Source: Nocardioides solisilvae
GTDB lineage: Bacteria; Actinomycetota; Actinomycetes; Propionibacteriales; Nocardioidaceae
Length of the DNA: 64,000 nucleotides
Assembly: GCF_003194625.1 (NCBI RefSeq)
Contig: NZ_QHKX01000001.1
Location: 248,001 to 312,000, forward strand
Direction of reading: 5' to 3'
The position numbers and the translations under genes are program-made. Positions 32,800-46,551 of this stretch are shown here, piece after piece (the stretch's first letter is position 1; every line of letters begins with the position of its first letter). The notes under the pieces are model-generated. The model saw nothing but the letters and a program-made list of their open reading frames with translations. It searched no databases and had not been told where the DNA came from.

Positions 32800-33831
32800 T
32801 CAGCGCCGCGCCACGGCGGTGGCCAGCTCGGTGAAGCGGGCCACCGTCAGCGGGGCGGCCTCGGTCGGCGGCTCGCCGAGCCGCACGGCCACGACTCCGG
32901 TCGACGGCGAGACGTGCAGAATCTGCTGACCCAGCCCGATCGCCCAGAACGCATCCTCCGGCGCCCCGGGGACCATCGGTCCCTGGGGCGTCGGCGTCCC
33001 CTCCGGCAGGGGCACCGCCGGCAGCACCGGGCCGGGCTCGTTGATCCAGAAGAGCAGCCCGTAGGCCCGGTTGAGCTCCGAGCTCGACCGCTGCGTGGCC
33101 TGTCGCAGGTAGCGCTTCGAGACGATCCGCCGGCCCTGGTACTTCCCGCCGTCGGCCAGCATCACGCCGAGCCGGGCGAGGTCGGGGCAGGTGGTGACGA
33201 GCCCCGCGAAGAGCATCGTGTTGCCCGAGGGGTCGCGCTGGATGCTGCTGCTGCGCATCCGCAGCGGCCGCAGCAGCACCCGGTCGGCGAACTCGTGGAC
33301 CGGCATCCCGGTCGCCTTCTCCAGCACCGCCTCGAGGACCTGGATGGCGGAGTTGTTGTAGTACCACTCGGTGCCGGGGCGCGCCTGCTGGGAGAGCCGG
33401 ACGGAGAACCGCGTCTTGTTCCGCGCCGAGGTCATCTCGGTGTAGTCGGTCTCCATGCTCCACTCACGGCCCGAGGTGTTGGCGAGCAGGTGCCGGACGG
33501 TGACCCGCCGCGACGGCGTACGACGCCACTCGGGCACGTACCTCGACACCCGGTCGTCGAGGCGCAGCAGCCCGCGGTCCTGGGCGATCCCGACCAGCAG
33601 GGAGGTCACCGACTTGGTGATCGACCAGGCGGTCGAGGTGTCGACCCTGCGGTCCAGGTCCTTCGACAGCACCGTCCGTCCGTCGCGGACCACGGCCACG
33701 CAGTGGGAGCCCGCCGCGCGGGCCTCGGCGAGGAGGGCCTGCCGGTCGCTCGCCGCCCCGGAGGACGCCGGCACCAGGGCCGAGCCGGCCACGACGAGGG
33801 AGAGCAGGGGGCCGACGAGGGTGGGACGCAT
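32800..33831 (-). CDS. Secreted serine hydrolase, class C beta-lactamase/PBP4-like
   Basis: A 343-residue exported hydrolase. Signal peptide ends near VPASSGAAS (residue 30). The beta-lactamase-related domain has SxxK as SITKSVTSL (Ser near 75) and YxN as WYYNNSAI (near 160). Closest in layout to 6-aminohexanoate-dimer hydrolase/esterase EstB types (GREWSMETDYTEM region). ATG 33831 has GGGAGG nine nt upstream. The frame extends upstream without a good start. Convergent with the amidase, three bp between the stops. Beta-lactamase activity is not implied. Confidence 0.82.
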   Translation of the reverse strand: MRPTLVGPLLSLVVAGSALVPASSGAASDRQALLAEARAAGSHCVAVVRDGRTVLSKDLDRRVDTSTAWSITKSVTSLLVGIAQDRGLLRLDDRVSRYVPEWRRTPSRRVTVRHLLANTSGREWSMETDYTEMTSARNKTRFSVRLSQQARPGTEWYYNNSAIQVLEAVLEKATGMPVHEFADRVLLRPLRMRSSSIQRDPSGNTMLFAGLVTTCPDLARLGVMLADGGKYQGRRIVSKRYLRQATQRSSSELNRAYGLLFWINEPGPVLPAVPLPEGTPTPQGPMVPGAPEDAFWAIGLGQQILHVSPSTGVVAVRLGEPPTEAAPLTVARFTELATAVARR

Positions 33832-33945
33832 GGGGCGCACCCTCCCCCACGGATGCCGCCGTGTCCACGGTCGGGGCGCACAAATCGTCGGCGCATTGCG
33901 CGCATTCCGTCCCCCGACGCGGTCGGGTTCGTGCACGCTGGACGG

Positions 33946-34140
33946 GTGACCGACGAGCGACTCGAGACCGCCGCACTGAACGTCGCCTGCGTGGTGGCGT
34001 CGGGCTTCACCGCCTTCGTCCTGGGCATGTGGGCCCGCACCGGCGAGACGAGCGCGCCGGCGGTGCTCGGCGTGCTGCTGGTCTGGGCGGTGCTGGCCTT
34101 CGGCTGGTTCAGTCGCCCACGGCCTCGCGCCCGCGCCTGA
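33946..34140 (+). CDS. Small two-helix membrane protein
   Basis: A 64-residue protein: polar N-terminus (TDERLETAA), helix about 10-28, short loop GETSAP, helix about 37-54, basic tail (SRPRPRARA). GTG 33946 lies six nt behind CACGCT, a one-base variant of the TANNNT hexamer seen at other leaderless starts. Its 3' end overlaps the convergent PPK2 gene by 32 bp. Function unknown. Confidence 0.5.
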   Translation: MTDERLETAALNVACVVASGFTAFVLGMWARTGETSAPAVLGVLLVWAVLAFGWFSRPRPRARA

Positions 34141-35005
34141 CGAGCTTCTCGTCCGGCGCCAGGACGATCGCCTCGTCCTTGCCCTCGTAGTCGAAGAGGC
34201 TGAGGAAGAGCCGCATCGCCGCGATCCGCCCGCGCTTCTTGTCGTTGCTCTTGATGCTGTGCCACGGCACGTCGTCGGTGTCGGTGCGGAGGAACATCTC
34301 CTCCTTGGCGTCGGTGTACTCGTCCCACTTGTCGAGGCTCTCGAGGTCCATCGGCGACAGCTTCCACCGGCGCACCGGGTCGAGCTGGCGGATGGCGAAC
34401 CGGGTCCGCTGCTCCTGCTGGGTGACCGAGAACCAGAGCTTGGTGACCTGCACCCCCGACTCGTTGAGCATCTGCTCGAAGACGGGCGCCTGCCGCATGA
34501 AGACGTCGTACTCCTCGTCGCTGCAGAACCCCATCACCCGCTCGACGCCGGCGCGGTTGTACCAGGAGCGGTCGAGCAGCACGATCTCGCCGGCGGTCGG
34601 CAGCTGGGAGACGTAGCGCTGGAAGTACCACTGCCCCTGCTCGGTGGTGGTCGGCTTCGTCAGCGCGACCACCCGGGCGGCGCGGGGGTTGAGGTGCTCG
34701 GTGAACCGCTTGATCGTGCCGCCCTTGCCCGCCGCGTCGCGCCCCTCGAAGACGACGACCAGGCGTCGGCCGGTGTCCTGCACCCAGTACTGCAGCTTGA
34801 GCAGCTCGATCTGCAGCAGGTACTTCTCCACCTCGTAGTCGTCGCGGCCCATCAGCTCGTCGTACGGGTAGTTCTCCCGCCACGTGTCGACCGCCTGGCC
34901 GTCCGGGCCGATCAGCACCGGGTCCTCGCCCTGGTCGTCGCGGACCGTGTAGCCCCCGTCGCGCAGGCTGTCGATGTAGTGGCGGAGGTCCATGTGCTGA
35001 GGCAT
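34109..35005 (-). CDS. ppk2: Polyphosphate kinase 2
   Basis: A 298-residue PPK2-family kinase transferring phosphate between polyphosphate and nucleoside diphosphates. Walker A is GRDAAGKGGTIKRF (near residue 78), lid-region TKPTTTEQGQWYFQRY, Walker B IVLLDRSWYNRAGVERVMGF, plus CSDEEYDVFMRQAP. One-domain length fits class I PPK2 (polyP-driven ADP/GDP phosphorylation). ATG 35005 (MPQHMDLRHY) is chosen; ATG 34993 is possible. It is divergent from the sigma factor gene. Cytoplasmic energy or stress metabolism. Confidence 0.92.
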   Translation of the reverse strand: MPQHMDLRHYIDSLRDGGYTVRDDQGEDPVLIGPDGQAVDTWRENYPYDELMGRDDYEVEKYLLQIELLKLQYWVQDTGRRLVVVFEGRDAAGKGGTIKRFTEHLNPRAARVVALTKPTTTEQGQWYFQRYVSQLPTAGEIVLLDRSWYNRAGVERVMGFCSDEEYDVFMRQAPVFEQMLNESGVQVTKLWFSVTQQEQRTRFAIRQLDPVRRWKLSPMDLESLDKWDEYTDAKEEMFLRTDTDDVPWHSIKSNDKKRGRIAAMRLFLSLFDYEGKDEAIVLAPDEKLVRRGREAVGD

Positions 35006-35090
35006 GGGCCCTGCGTACCCGTCCGGGGGCACCCGTGCAACCTTCCCCCTCCCCTTCGCGTCTGGAACACGTCAGGATGAGGAGGGGAAG

Positions 35091-35654
35091 GTGAACGGCA
35101 CCATGACCGCAACGGGGGGTTCGGTGGGCCTGAGGCCACGGGAGGAGCGTGCCGCGGCCCGCGACGCCGACTTCACGGCGTACATGCGGTCCCGGCAGCC
35201 CTCGCTGCTGCGCACCGCCTACCTGCTGACCGGCGACCTCGCCGGCGCGGAGGACCTGGTGCAGGACGCGTTCGCCAAGCTCTACCTCTCCTGGGACAAG
35301 ATCCGCGACCGCGAGTCGCTCGACGGCTACGTCCGCCGGATCGTCGTCAACGAGCACAACTCGCTGTGGCGCCGGGCGTGGAAGCGCCGCGAGCGCAGCT
35401 CCGACGCCGTCCCCGACACCGCCGTGCTCGACACCTACGAGGACGGCGAGGCGCGCGCCCTGTGGCGGTTCGTGGAGACCCTGCCGCCGCGGCAGCGGGC
35501 GGTGGTCGTGCTCCGCTACTACGAGGACCTCTCCGAGGCCGAGATCGCCGCCACGCTCGGGATCAGCACCGGCACCGTCAAGTCCCAGGCGAGCAGGGCG
35601 CTCGCCACCCTGCGCGAACGAGCCGGCCGCACCGACCGGGAGGAGGAGCGATGA
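35091..35654 (+). CDS. SigE-family RNA polymerase sigma factor
   Basis: A 187-residue ECF-like sigma factor of the actinobacterial SigE (SigE_70) family. Region 2 runs about 30-95 (FTAYMRSRQPSLLRTAYLLTG, AEDLVQDAFAKLYLSWDKI) and region 4 about 125-180 (LPPRQRAVVVLRYYEDLSEA, LGISTGTVKSQASRALATL). GTG 35091 is chosen because GGAGGGGAAG lies directly upstream; ATG 35103 is further from the ribosome site. Its stop overlaps the next gene's start (ATGA), so the two are made together and that membrane protein is the likely partner. Confidence 0.92.
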   Translation: MNGTMTATGGSVGLRPREERAAARDADFTAYMRSRQPSLLRTAYLLTGDLAGAEDLVQDAFAKLYLSWDKIRDRESLDGYVRRIVVNEHNSLWRRAWKRRERSSDAVPDTAVLDTYEDGEARALWRFVETLPPRQRAVVVLRYYEDLSEAEIAATLGISTGTVKSQASRALATLRERAGRTDREEER

Positions 35655-36972
35655 CCGACTTCGAGCAGGAGCTGCGGGCCTCCCTCTCCCGCCGCGTCGA
35701 GGGCGGCGTCCCGCCCACCTCGCTGGACCTCGCCACGGTCAGGGGCCGGGCGCGGCGGATCGAGCGGCGCCGCCACGGGATCGTCGCCGGCGTCGCGGCC
35801 GCGGTCGCCGCCGTCGTGGTGCCGGGCTCGTTGGCCCTCGCGCCGGCGTTCGAACGATCCGACGTGCCCCCGGCACCGCAGCCGACCTTCACCCCCGCCC
35901 CGACGCCCGACCACGCGCTGGCCGGGGACGCGTCGCTCGACTTCCGCGACCTGCCCACCGGCCCCGACCCGACGATCGGCTACCTCGACCTCAGCGGGCA
36001 GGAGCCGGTCGTGCGGGAGCCCAGCGGCAACGAGACGGTGCTGGAGCTGGAGAACCCGACGCCGTTCGGCTACACCGCGCTCAACGACGGCCGGTACGTC
36101 GTGCTGACCAGGCTCGACGGCGGCTCCTGGCTCGTCGAGGTGACGGACACCTCGGGCACCACGCAGCAGGTCTACGAGACCACCGACGGCCTGAGCGTCG
36201 ACCCCACCCACACCCAGGTCGCCTGGGCCAGCGACGAGGGCGAGGTGATGGTGCTGACCGCCGGGGTCGAGGAGGCCCGGGTGCTGGCCGAGGTCCCCGG
36301 CGACGGGCGGGTCGACGTCACCGACCTCGACGGCACCGACTGCTTCGCCACGCCCGAGCCGGGCGGCGAGGGGACGGGCTGCGTGGTCCACGTCGGCACC
36401 TACACCGCCGACGGCTACCCCGGCCCCGGCTACCTGGTCGCCGGCCAGGAGGTCGTCCCCCTCGAGGGGACGACGGAGGAGTTCCTCCGGCACGCCGACT
36501 CCGTCACCGCCGGCGACCCGCAGGAGACCAGCTGGACCTCCTACTCCGCCGGGATCCGGGAGCTCGTCGACCAGACGAACCCGTGCTCGGAGGTCTACGG
36601 CGTCGACGAGCAGTCGCGCGAGAGCGGCGTGCTCTTCGAGACCTGCGACCACGTCCCCGACGCCTTCTCCCCCGACGCCCGGTCGCTCCTCCTCTGGGGC
36701 ACGGAGGACGGCGGCGCCCACTCCCGGATCGGCGTCGTCGACATGGAGACGCGCGCGCTCCGGTGGGAGCGGACGGCCACCGACCCCCGGATGGGCCGGG
36801 TCGCCCACGCCGCGTGGGAGGGCGACGGGAGCCTGCTCGCCTCCGCCTTCCAGGGCGGCCGCTGGCAGCTCGTCCGGTTCTCCGCCGACGGCGCGATCGA
36901 GCGGGTCAGCGGCCAGGTCCTGGGCGACGAGGTGGACGCTGCGTTCATCCCCGAGGCGCAGCACTCCGCTCC

Positions 36973-36976
<4 letters not shown>
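35651..36976 (+). CDS. Membrane-anchored propeller-like protein, putative sigma partner
   Basis: A 441-residue single-pass protein. The cytoplasmic N-terminus (1-40, [16 protein letters not shown] then [11 protein letters not shown]) is followed by one membrane helix (about 42-65) and a Pro/Thr linker. The outside domain of about 350 residues has repeated strands such as [20 protein letters not shown] and [17 protein letters not shown], suggesting a beta-propeller. Coupling to the SigE-type sigma gene by an ATGA overlap suggests an anti-sigma or sensor role. No ZAS-type HxxxCxxC motif is visible, so the inhibitory mode would differ. Its stop shares CTAG with the convergent TreYZ frame. Confidence 0.65.
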
Positions 36977-41132
<4,156 letters not shown>

Positions 41133-41136
<4 letters not shown>

Positions 41137-43289
41137 GACTCGACCTCGGCCAGCGCCATGAGCGAGGCGGCCACCGAGGTCTCGGGCTCGGGGTCGGGCT
41201 GCTCGTACTGGCGGAGCACGACCAGGCTGCGGCCCTCGAGCACCAGGGTCGAGCCCGGGAGCAGCGGCGGCTCGGCGAGCTCGGCCGCGGCGGTGTCGAC
41301 GACGGGCTCCCAGGCCGGCGCGTACTCCTCGCTCGGCAGCACCAGGTCGACCGGGTCGTCCCCGCCGTTGAAGTAGAGCAGGAAGTGGTCGTCGACCACG
41401 GGGTTGCCGGTCCGGTCGGAGCCCGGGATGCGCTGGCCGTTGAGGTACATCCCCAGCACCCGGGCGCCCTCGGCGTCCCACTGCTCGTCGGTCATCGGCT
41501 CGCCGCCGGGGTGCAGCCAGACGATGTCCTGGCTGTCGCCGGTGAAGAAGCGGCGGCGGCGGAAGGTCGGGTGCTCGCGGCGCAGCCGCACCACCGCGGC
41601 CGTGAACTCAGCCAGCGGCCAGTCGGCGCGGTCCCAGTGCACCCAGGAGATCTCGGAGTCCTGGGCGTAGGTGTTGTTGTTGCCGTCCTGGGTGCGGCCG
41701 ATCTCGTCGCCGTGCAGGATCATCGGGACGCCCTGGCTGAGCAGCAGGGTGGCGAGGAAGTTGCGCTGGGCGCGGGCCCGCATCGCCAGCACCTCGATGT
41801 CGTCGGTCGGCCCCTCGACGCCGAAGTTCTGCGAGCGGTTGTGGCTCTCGCCGTCGTTGTTGTCCTCGCCGTTGGCCTCGTTGTGCTTCTCGTTGTAGGA
41901 GACCAGGTCGCGCAGCGTGAAGCCGTCGTGGGCGGTGACGAAGTTGATGCTGGCGACCGGCCGCCGCCCGGAGTGCTCGTAGAGGTCGGAGGAGCCGGCC
42001 AGCCGGGAGGCGAACTCCCCCAGCGTCGGCTCGCCGCGCCAGAAGTCGCGCACGGTGTCGCGGTACTTGCCGTTCCACTCGGTCCACTGGGGCGGGAAGT
42101 TGCCCACCTGGTAGCCGCCGGGGCCGACGTCCCAGGGCTCGGCGATCAGCTTGACCTGGCTGACCACCGGGTCCTGCTGGACGAGCTCGAAGAAGGTCGC
42201 GAGCCGGTCGACGTCGTAGAACTCCCGGGCCAGCGCCGAGGCGAGGTCGAAGCGGAAGCCGTCGACGTGCATCTCGGTGACCCAGTAGCGCAGCGAGTCC
42301 ATGATCAGCTGGAGCGAGTGGGGGTGGCCGGCGTTGAGGGAGTTCCCGGTGCCGGTGTAGTCCATGTAGTAGCGCTGGTCGTCGTCGACGGTGCGGTAGT
42401 AGGCGGTGTTGTCGATGCCCTTCATGCTGAGCGTCGGCCCGAGGTGGTTGCCCTCCGCGGTGTGGTTGTAGACCACGTCGAGGATCACCTCGATGCCCGC
42501 GGCGTGCATCGCCTTGACCATCGCCTTGAACTCCTGCACCTGCTGGCCGGCGGCGCGGTTGGCGGCGTAGTCGGCGTGCGGGGCGAAGAAGCCCAGGGTG
42601 TTGTAGCCCCAGTAGTTGCGCAGCCCCTTCTCCTGGAGCGTGGAGTCCTGGACGAACTGGTGCACCGGCATCAGCTCGATCGCGGTCACCCCGAGCTTGG
42701 TGAGGTGGTCGGTGACCGCCGGGTGCGCGAGGCCGGCGTAGGTGCCGCGCAGCTCCTCCGGCACGTCGGGGTGCAGCTGGGTGAGCCCCTTGACGTGGGC
42801 CTCGTAGACGACCGTCTCGTTGTAGGGCACCCGCAGCTGGCGGTCGCCCTCCCAGTCGAAGAAGGGGTTCACCACGACGCCGAGCGTCATGAACGGCGCG
42901 GAGTCCTCGTCGTTGCGGCTGTCCTCGTCGCCGAAGTCGTAGCCGAAGAGCGCCTGGCCCCACTCGATCTCGCCGTCGGTGGCCTTGGCGTAGGGATCGA
43001 GAAGCAGCTTGTTCGGGTTGCAGCGCAGCCCCTGCGCCGGGTCGTGCGGCCCGTGCACCCGGTAGCCGTAGCGCTGCCCGGGCTGCACCAGCGGGAGGTA
43101 GCAGTGCCACACGTGGGCGTCGACCTCGGTGAGCTCGACCCGCGTCTCGGTCCGCTCGCCGGTCTCGGCGTCGACCTCGAAGAGGCAGAGCTCCACCCGC
43201 TCGGCGACCTCGCTGAAGAGCGCGAAGTTGGTGCCGCTCCCGTCGTAGGTCGCGCCGAGGGGGTAGGCGGAACCGGGCCAGACCTGCAC
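41133..43289 (-). CDS. glgX: Glycogen debranching enzyme GlgX/TreX
   Basis: A 718-residue isoamylase-type GH13 enzyme that cuts alpha-1,6 branches of glycogen to feed TreY. N-terminal CBM48 ([19 protein letters not shown]), then the barrel with [14 protein letters not shown], nucleophile Asp in [10 protein letters not shown], acid Glu in [14 protein letters not shown] and transition-state Asp in [15 protein letters not shown] 43289 gives the standard [11 protein letters not shown] start with AGGAG about seven nt upstream. The ORF could extend to a TTG, but less plausibly. It is first in the trehalose operon and overlaps treY by four bases. Confidence 0.93.
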
Positions 43290-43366
43290 GGGGTACTCCT
43301 GGGGGGTGAGCGGGCGAGTTGAACGATCCAATCGGACCCCCGCCCGGTACCCATCCCCGCCGTCGC

Positions 43367-43663
43367 TCACACCCGCAGGGCGCGTCGCACGGGCATGCTG
43401 CAGACGGTGCAGGCCAGCACCACCCCGTCGGCCTGCAGCCGGCGCGCGCAGCGCTCCAGCGCCGCCAGCCCGTCGACGTCCACCGCGACCACGTGGGTCA
43501 GGTCCAGGACGACCTCGCGCACCTGCGCGCCGACCGCCTCGTCGATGCTGCGGCACAGGTCGTAGGCCCCCACCGCGTCCAGCACCCCGTCGACCTCGAC
43601 CACCGCCGAGTCGGCGATCGGGCGCCCCGGCGTCGTGGCGAGGCGCATCTCCGCTCGTCGCAC
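43367..43663 (-). CDS. STAS-domain anti-sigma-factor antagonist-like protein
   Basis: A 98-residue STAS protein of the SpoIIAA/RsbV fold: VVEVDGVLDAVGAYDLCRSI, then VREVVLDLTHVVAVDVDGLA, then C-terminal helix region. The loop that normally reads Asp-Ser-Ser/Thr-Gly reads DVDG, so the phospho-acceptor serine is replaced, with an Asp one position later. It could act as a locked, phosphorylation-independent module. GTG 43663 is the only sensible start. It stands between GlgX and a SpoIIE-type phosphatase gene on the same strand. Confidence 0.75.
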   Translation of the reverse strand: MRRAEMRLATTPGRPIADSAVVEVDGVLDAVGAYDLCRSIDEAVGAQVREVVLDLTHVVAVDVDGLAALERCARRLQADGVVLACTVCSMPVRRALRV

Positions 43664-43737
43664 CCGACCACCCCCTCGACACCGAGCCTAGGCACGCGGC
43701 GCGGGGTGGGCGAGGGTTCGCGCCACGACGTCACGCA

Positions 43738-43791
43738 GTGTTCACACGGGGGGGGCGGGTGTTCACACGGGGGCGCGGGTGTTCACACGGG
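43738..43791. repeat. Three tandem copies of a gene 3' end (about 20-bp unit)
   Basis: GTGTTCACACGGG occurs at 43738-43750, 43759-43771 and 43779-43791, separated by GC-rich spacers of varying length. The last copy contains the stop codon and final codons of the phosphatase gene on the minus strand (CCC GTG TGA ACAC), so the array looks like tandem duplication of that 3' end into the intergenic space. The core GTGT-TC-ACAC is a dyad. Confidence 0.85.
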
Positions 43792-45858
43792 CGCCTGCAG
43801 CCGGATCGCGACGACGGCCACGTCGTCCTCCGGCTCGACCGGGAGCATCTGGTCCAGCACCCGGTCGCAGAGCGCCTCCAGCCCCTCCCCCTCCGGGGCG
43901 AACGCCAGCGTGTCGGCCAGCCGGGAGATGCCGTCCTCGAGGTCCTCCCCGCGCCGCTCCACGAGGCCGTCGGAGTAGAGCAGCAGGACGGAGCCGTCGG
44001 GCACCTGGGCGTGGGAGACCGTGCGCGGCGACGCCGGGTCGAGCCCCAGCAGCAGGTCGGCGCTGGCCCGGGGCGAGCCGTCACCGGTGAGCACCCGGAC
44101 CTCCCCCTCGGGGGTGAGCACCAGCATCGGCGGGTGCCCGGCGCTGGACCAGGCGAGCTTGAGGCCGTCGGGCCGGTGGTCGCCGAGCGGCTCGATCCGC
44201 ACCACGAGCGCGGTCGCCATCGCCCCGATCCCGAGCCCGGCCATCGCCTCGTCGGCGCGCACGAGGATGCCGCCGGGGTCCTCGCCGGTGGTGTAGCCGA
44301 TGCCGCGGAGCACGCCGCGGATCTGGCTCATCCCCGCGGCGGCGCGACGGTCGTGGCCGATCACGTCGCCGACGACCAGCACGGTCGCCCCGTCGGGCTG
44401 CGCGAAGGCGTCGTACCAGTCGCCGCCCACCTGGGCCTCGTGCGCGGCCGCGACGTAGCGGACCGCGATCTCCCCGTGCGGGACCCGCGGCGGCGCGGTG
44501 AGCAGGCTGCGCTGGAGCTCGCCGGCCAGCTCGTGCTGGCGGGCGTAGAGCCGGGCGTTGTCCAGGGCGATGCCGGCCCGGCGGCCCGCCTCGACCGCCA
44601 CCGACAGGTGGGAGCGCCGGAAGGTGCGGCGCGAGTCGTCGCGGACCAGGACCAGGGAGCCGAGGATCCCGTCGCGGCCGGGCAGCGGGACGGCGATCAG
44701 GCTGGAGAGGCCGAACGAGCGGAAGTGCTCGCGCAGCACGGGGTCCTCCACCGAGCGCTCCAGCTCGTCGGCGTCGACGTCGCGGAGCAGCAGCGGCCCC
44801 TCCCCCCGCGCGACCCGGCGGCTCGGCGCCCCCGCGGAGGCGTGCAGCCCCTGGCGGCGCTCGACCTCGGCGACCGCGTCCTGGAGGGCGGGGTCGCGGT
44901 GCCGGACGGTGACGACGCCGAGGTCGCCGAGGTCGTCGGTGAGCTGCACGCTCACCCAGTCGGCGAACTCGGGCACCAGCACGGCGGCCAGCTGCCCCAT
45001 CGACTCCTCGACGTCGAGGGTGGTGACGAGCGCCTCGGAGATCCGGCCGAGCAGGTCGACCTGGCGGCTGAGCCGCTCCCGGTCCCGCTCGGCCCGGCGC
45101 TGCTCGGTGACGTCCACGAGCAGCAGCAGCACGGAGCGGCGCCCCGCGTCGGTCTCGGTCACGACGCCCGTGACGTCGAGGTGGCGGCCGGTGAGGGTGG
45201 GCACGACGAGCCCGGTCTCGTGCGGGGCGGCCAGCAGCGGGACGGCGCCGGCCAGGACGTCCTCGAGCCGGTGGGACTCCGACGAGCCGGTGAGGTCGAG
45301 CATCTGGGCGGCGCGCCGGTTCCACGCCTCCAGCGCGCCGTCGGGCGCGCAGAGCACGACCCCGACGGGCGCCTGGTCGACGAGGGCCCCGACGTCGAGG
45401 GAGGGGGTGAACGGCTCCGGGGGGTGGCGCAGCGTCGCCACGAGGGGGGTGCGGGCCGTGCGGCCCCGGCCGAGCCCGGTGGCCACGGCCTGGCGCACCG
45501 CGTCGACGCCGGTGACGACCGTGACGTCGCGGGGCGGGGTGGAGAGGCAGGAGAGCTCGTAGCGGACCTGGACCTCCCGGGCCGGGGGGACGACGAGCAC
45601 CACGGGGACGCGAGCCGCGGCGCGGCGGACCGCACGGACCACGGAGACCGGACGCGCGGCCCCCGACCCGACGACGACGACGTCGAGCTCGGGCTGGCGC
45701 TCCAGGGCGCCGGCGGCCTCGGCCTCGGCGCACCGGGCGCCGGTCAGGTCGTCGAGCGCGTACTGCTCCGCGTGCGAGCCGGCCACCAGCAGCACCCGCC
45801 GAGCCGGCGGCGCGGGCCGCGCCGTCTCCTGGGCGCGGTGGGAGGAGGGCTGCGACAC
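43783..45858 (-). CDS. PAS-GAF-SpoIIE (PP2C-type) serine phosphatase
   Basis: A 691-residue cytoplasmic regulator. Residues about 20-120 form a receiver-like alpha/beta domain without clear phospho-Asp. Residues 150-265 form a PAS domain (VDQAPVGVVLCAPDGALEAWN), residues 290-450 a GAF domain (LLGRISEALVTTLD onward), and residues 465-690 a SpoIIE/PP2C phosphatase with QVGGDWYDAF, VVGDVIGHD, SSAGHPP and LYSDGLVERRGEDLEDGI metal-binding aspartates. Such proteins dephosphorylate STAS antagonists, so the neighbouring STAS gene is the expected partner in general, though its serine is missing. GTG 45858. Its 3' end carries the tandem repeat. Confidence 0.85.
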   Translation of the reverse strand: MSQPSSHRAQETARPAPPARRVLLVAGSHAEQYALDDLTGARCAEAEAAGALERQPELDVVVVGSGAARPVSVVRAVRRAAARVPVVLVVPPAREVQVRYELSCLSTPPRDVTVVTGVDAVRQAVATGLGRGRTARTPLVATLRHPPEPFTPSLDVGALVDQAPVGVVLCAPDGALEAWNRRAAQMLDLTGSSESHRLEDVLAGAVPLLAAPHETGLVVPTLTGRHLDVTGVVTETDAGRRSVLLLLVDVTEQRRAERDRERLSRQVDLLGRISEALVTTLDVEESMGQLAAVLVPEFADWVSVQLTDDLGDLGVVTVRHRDPALQDAVAEVERRQGLHASAGAPSRRVARGEGPLLLRDVDADELERSVEDPVLREHFRSFGLSSLIAVPLPGRDGILGSLVLVRDDSRRTFRRSHLSVAVEAGRRAGIALDNARLYARQHELAGELQRSLLTAPPRVPHGEIAVRYVAAAHEAQVGGDWYDAFAQPDGATVLVVGDVIGHDRRAAAGMSQIRGVLRGIGYTTGEDPGGILVRADEAMAGLGIGAMATALVVRIEPLGDHRPDGLKLAWSSAGHPPMLVLTPEGEVRVLTGDGSPRASADLLLGLDPASPRTVSHAQVPDGSVLLLYSDGLVERRGEDLEDGISRLADTLAFAPEGEGLEALCDRVLDQMLPVEPEDDVAVVAIRLQAPV

Positions 45859-45933
45859 CGGCGAAGAGTACCGAGCAGGCACCCCTCCGCGCGGGCGTTT
45901 CCCCCAACCCGTCCGCGGGGTACGCGGCCCGCG

Positions 45934-46551
45934 ATGGACGTGGTGCTGGAGTGGCTGGTGCAGGTGATGCGGACCGTCGGCGCGCCCGGGGTCGGGGTGG
46001 CCACGGCCCTGGAGACGGTCTTCCCCCCGGTGCCGTCGGAGGTGGTGCTGCCCCTGGCCGGCTACACCGCCAGCCAGGGCCACTACGGGCTGCTCGCGGC
46101 GGTCCTGTGGGCGACGGGCGGGTCGGTCGCCGGCGCGCTGCTCCTCTACTGGGCCGGCGCGGCCTGGGGGGCGGACCGCGTGCTGGCGCTCGCCGACCGC
46201 CTCCCCCTGGTCGGCCGGGGCGACGTCGAGCGGGCCATCACGTGGTTCCAGCGCCACGGCCGCACCGCCGTCCTGCTGGGCCGCCTCGTGCCGGGGGTCC
46301 GCAGCCTCGTCTCGGTCCCCGCGGGGGTCGACCGGATGCCGCTGCCGACCTTCGTCGCCTTCACCACGCTGGGCTCGCTGGTCTGGAACGGCCTCCTCGT
46401 CGGCGCCGGCTACGAGCTCGGCGCGCAGTGGCACCTGGTCGAGGGGTACGTCGGCAGCGTGTCGCGGGTCGTCGTCGGCGGCCTCGTGCTGGCGGCGGTG
46501 TGGCTGGCCGTCCGGCGCCTCAGAGCCAGGCGGGGTCGAGGTCGAGCGTGA
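45934..46551 (+). CDS. DedA-family membrane protein
   Basis: A 205-residue DedA/SNARE-associated-type membrane protein, the family that includes undecaprenyl-phosphate and phospholipid flippases. It shows LETVFPPVPSEVVLPLAGY (near residue 27), the conserved GRLVPGVRSLVSVPAGVDRM (near residue 118) and LGSLVWNGLLVGAGYELG. Four or five hydrophobic segments and a basic C-terminus. ATG 45934. It overlaps the convergent acyl-CoA dehydrogenase gene by 32 bp. Confidence 0.9.
   Translation: MDVVLEWLVQVMRTVGAPGVGVATALETVFPPVPSEVVLPLAGYTASQGHYGLLAAVLWATGGSVAGALLLYWAGAAWGADRVLALADRLPLVGRGDVERAITWFQRHGRTAVLLGRLVPGVRSLVSVPAGVDRMPLPTFVAFTTLGSLVWNGLLVGAGYELGAQWHLVEGYVGSVSRVVVGGLVLAAVWLAVRRLRARRGRGRA

Noticed and set aside
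43738..43791. Possible mini-CRISPR array
   Set aside because: Repeat of 13 bp with spacers of about 8 bp and no cas genes; better explained as tandem duplication of a gene end.
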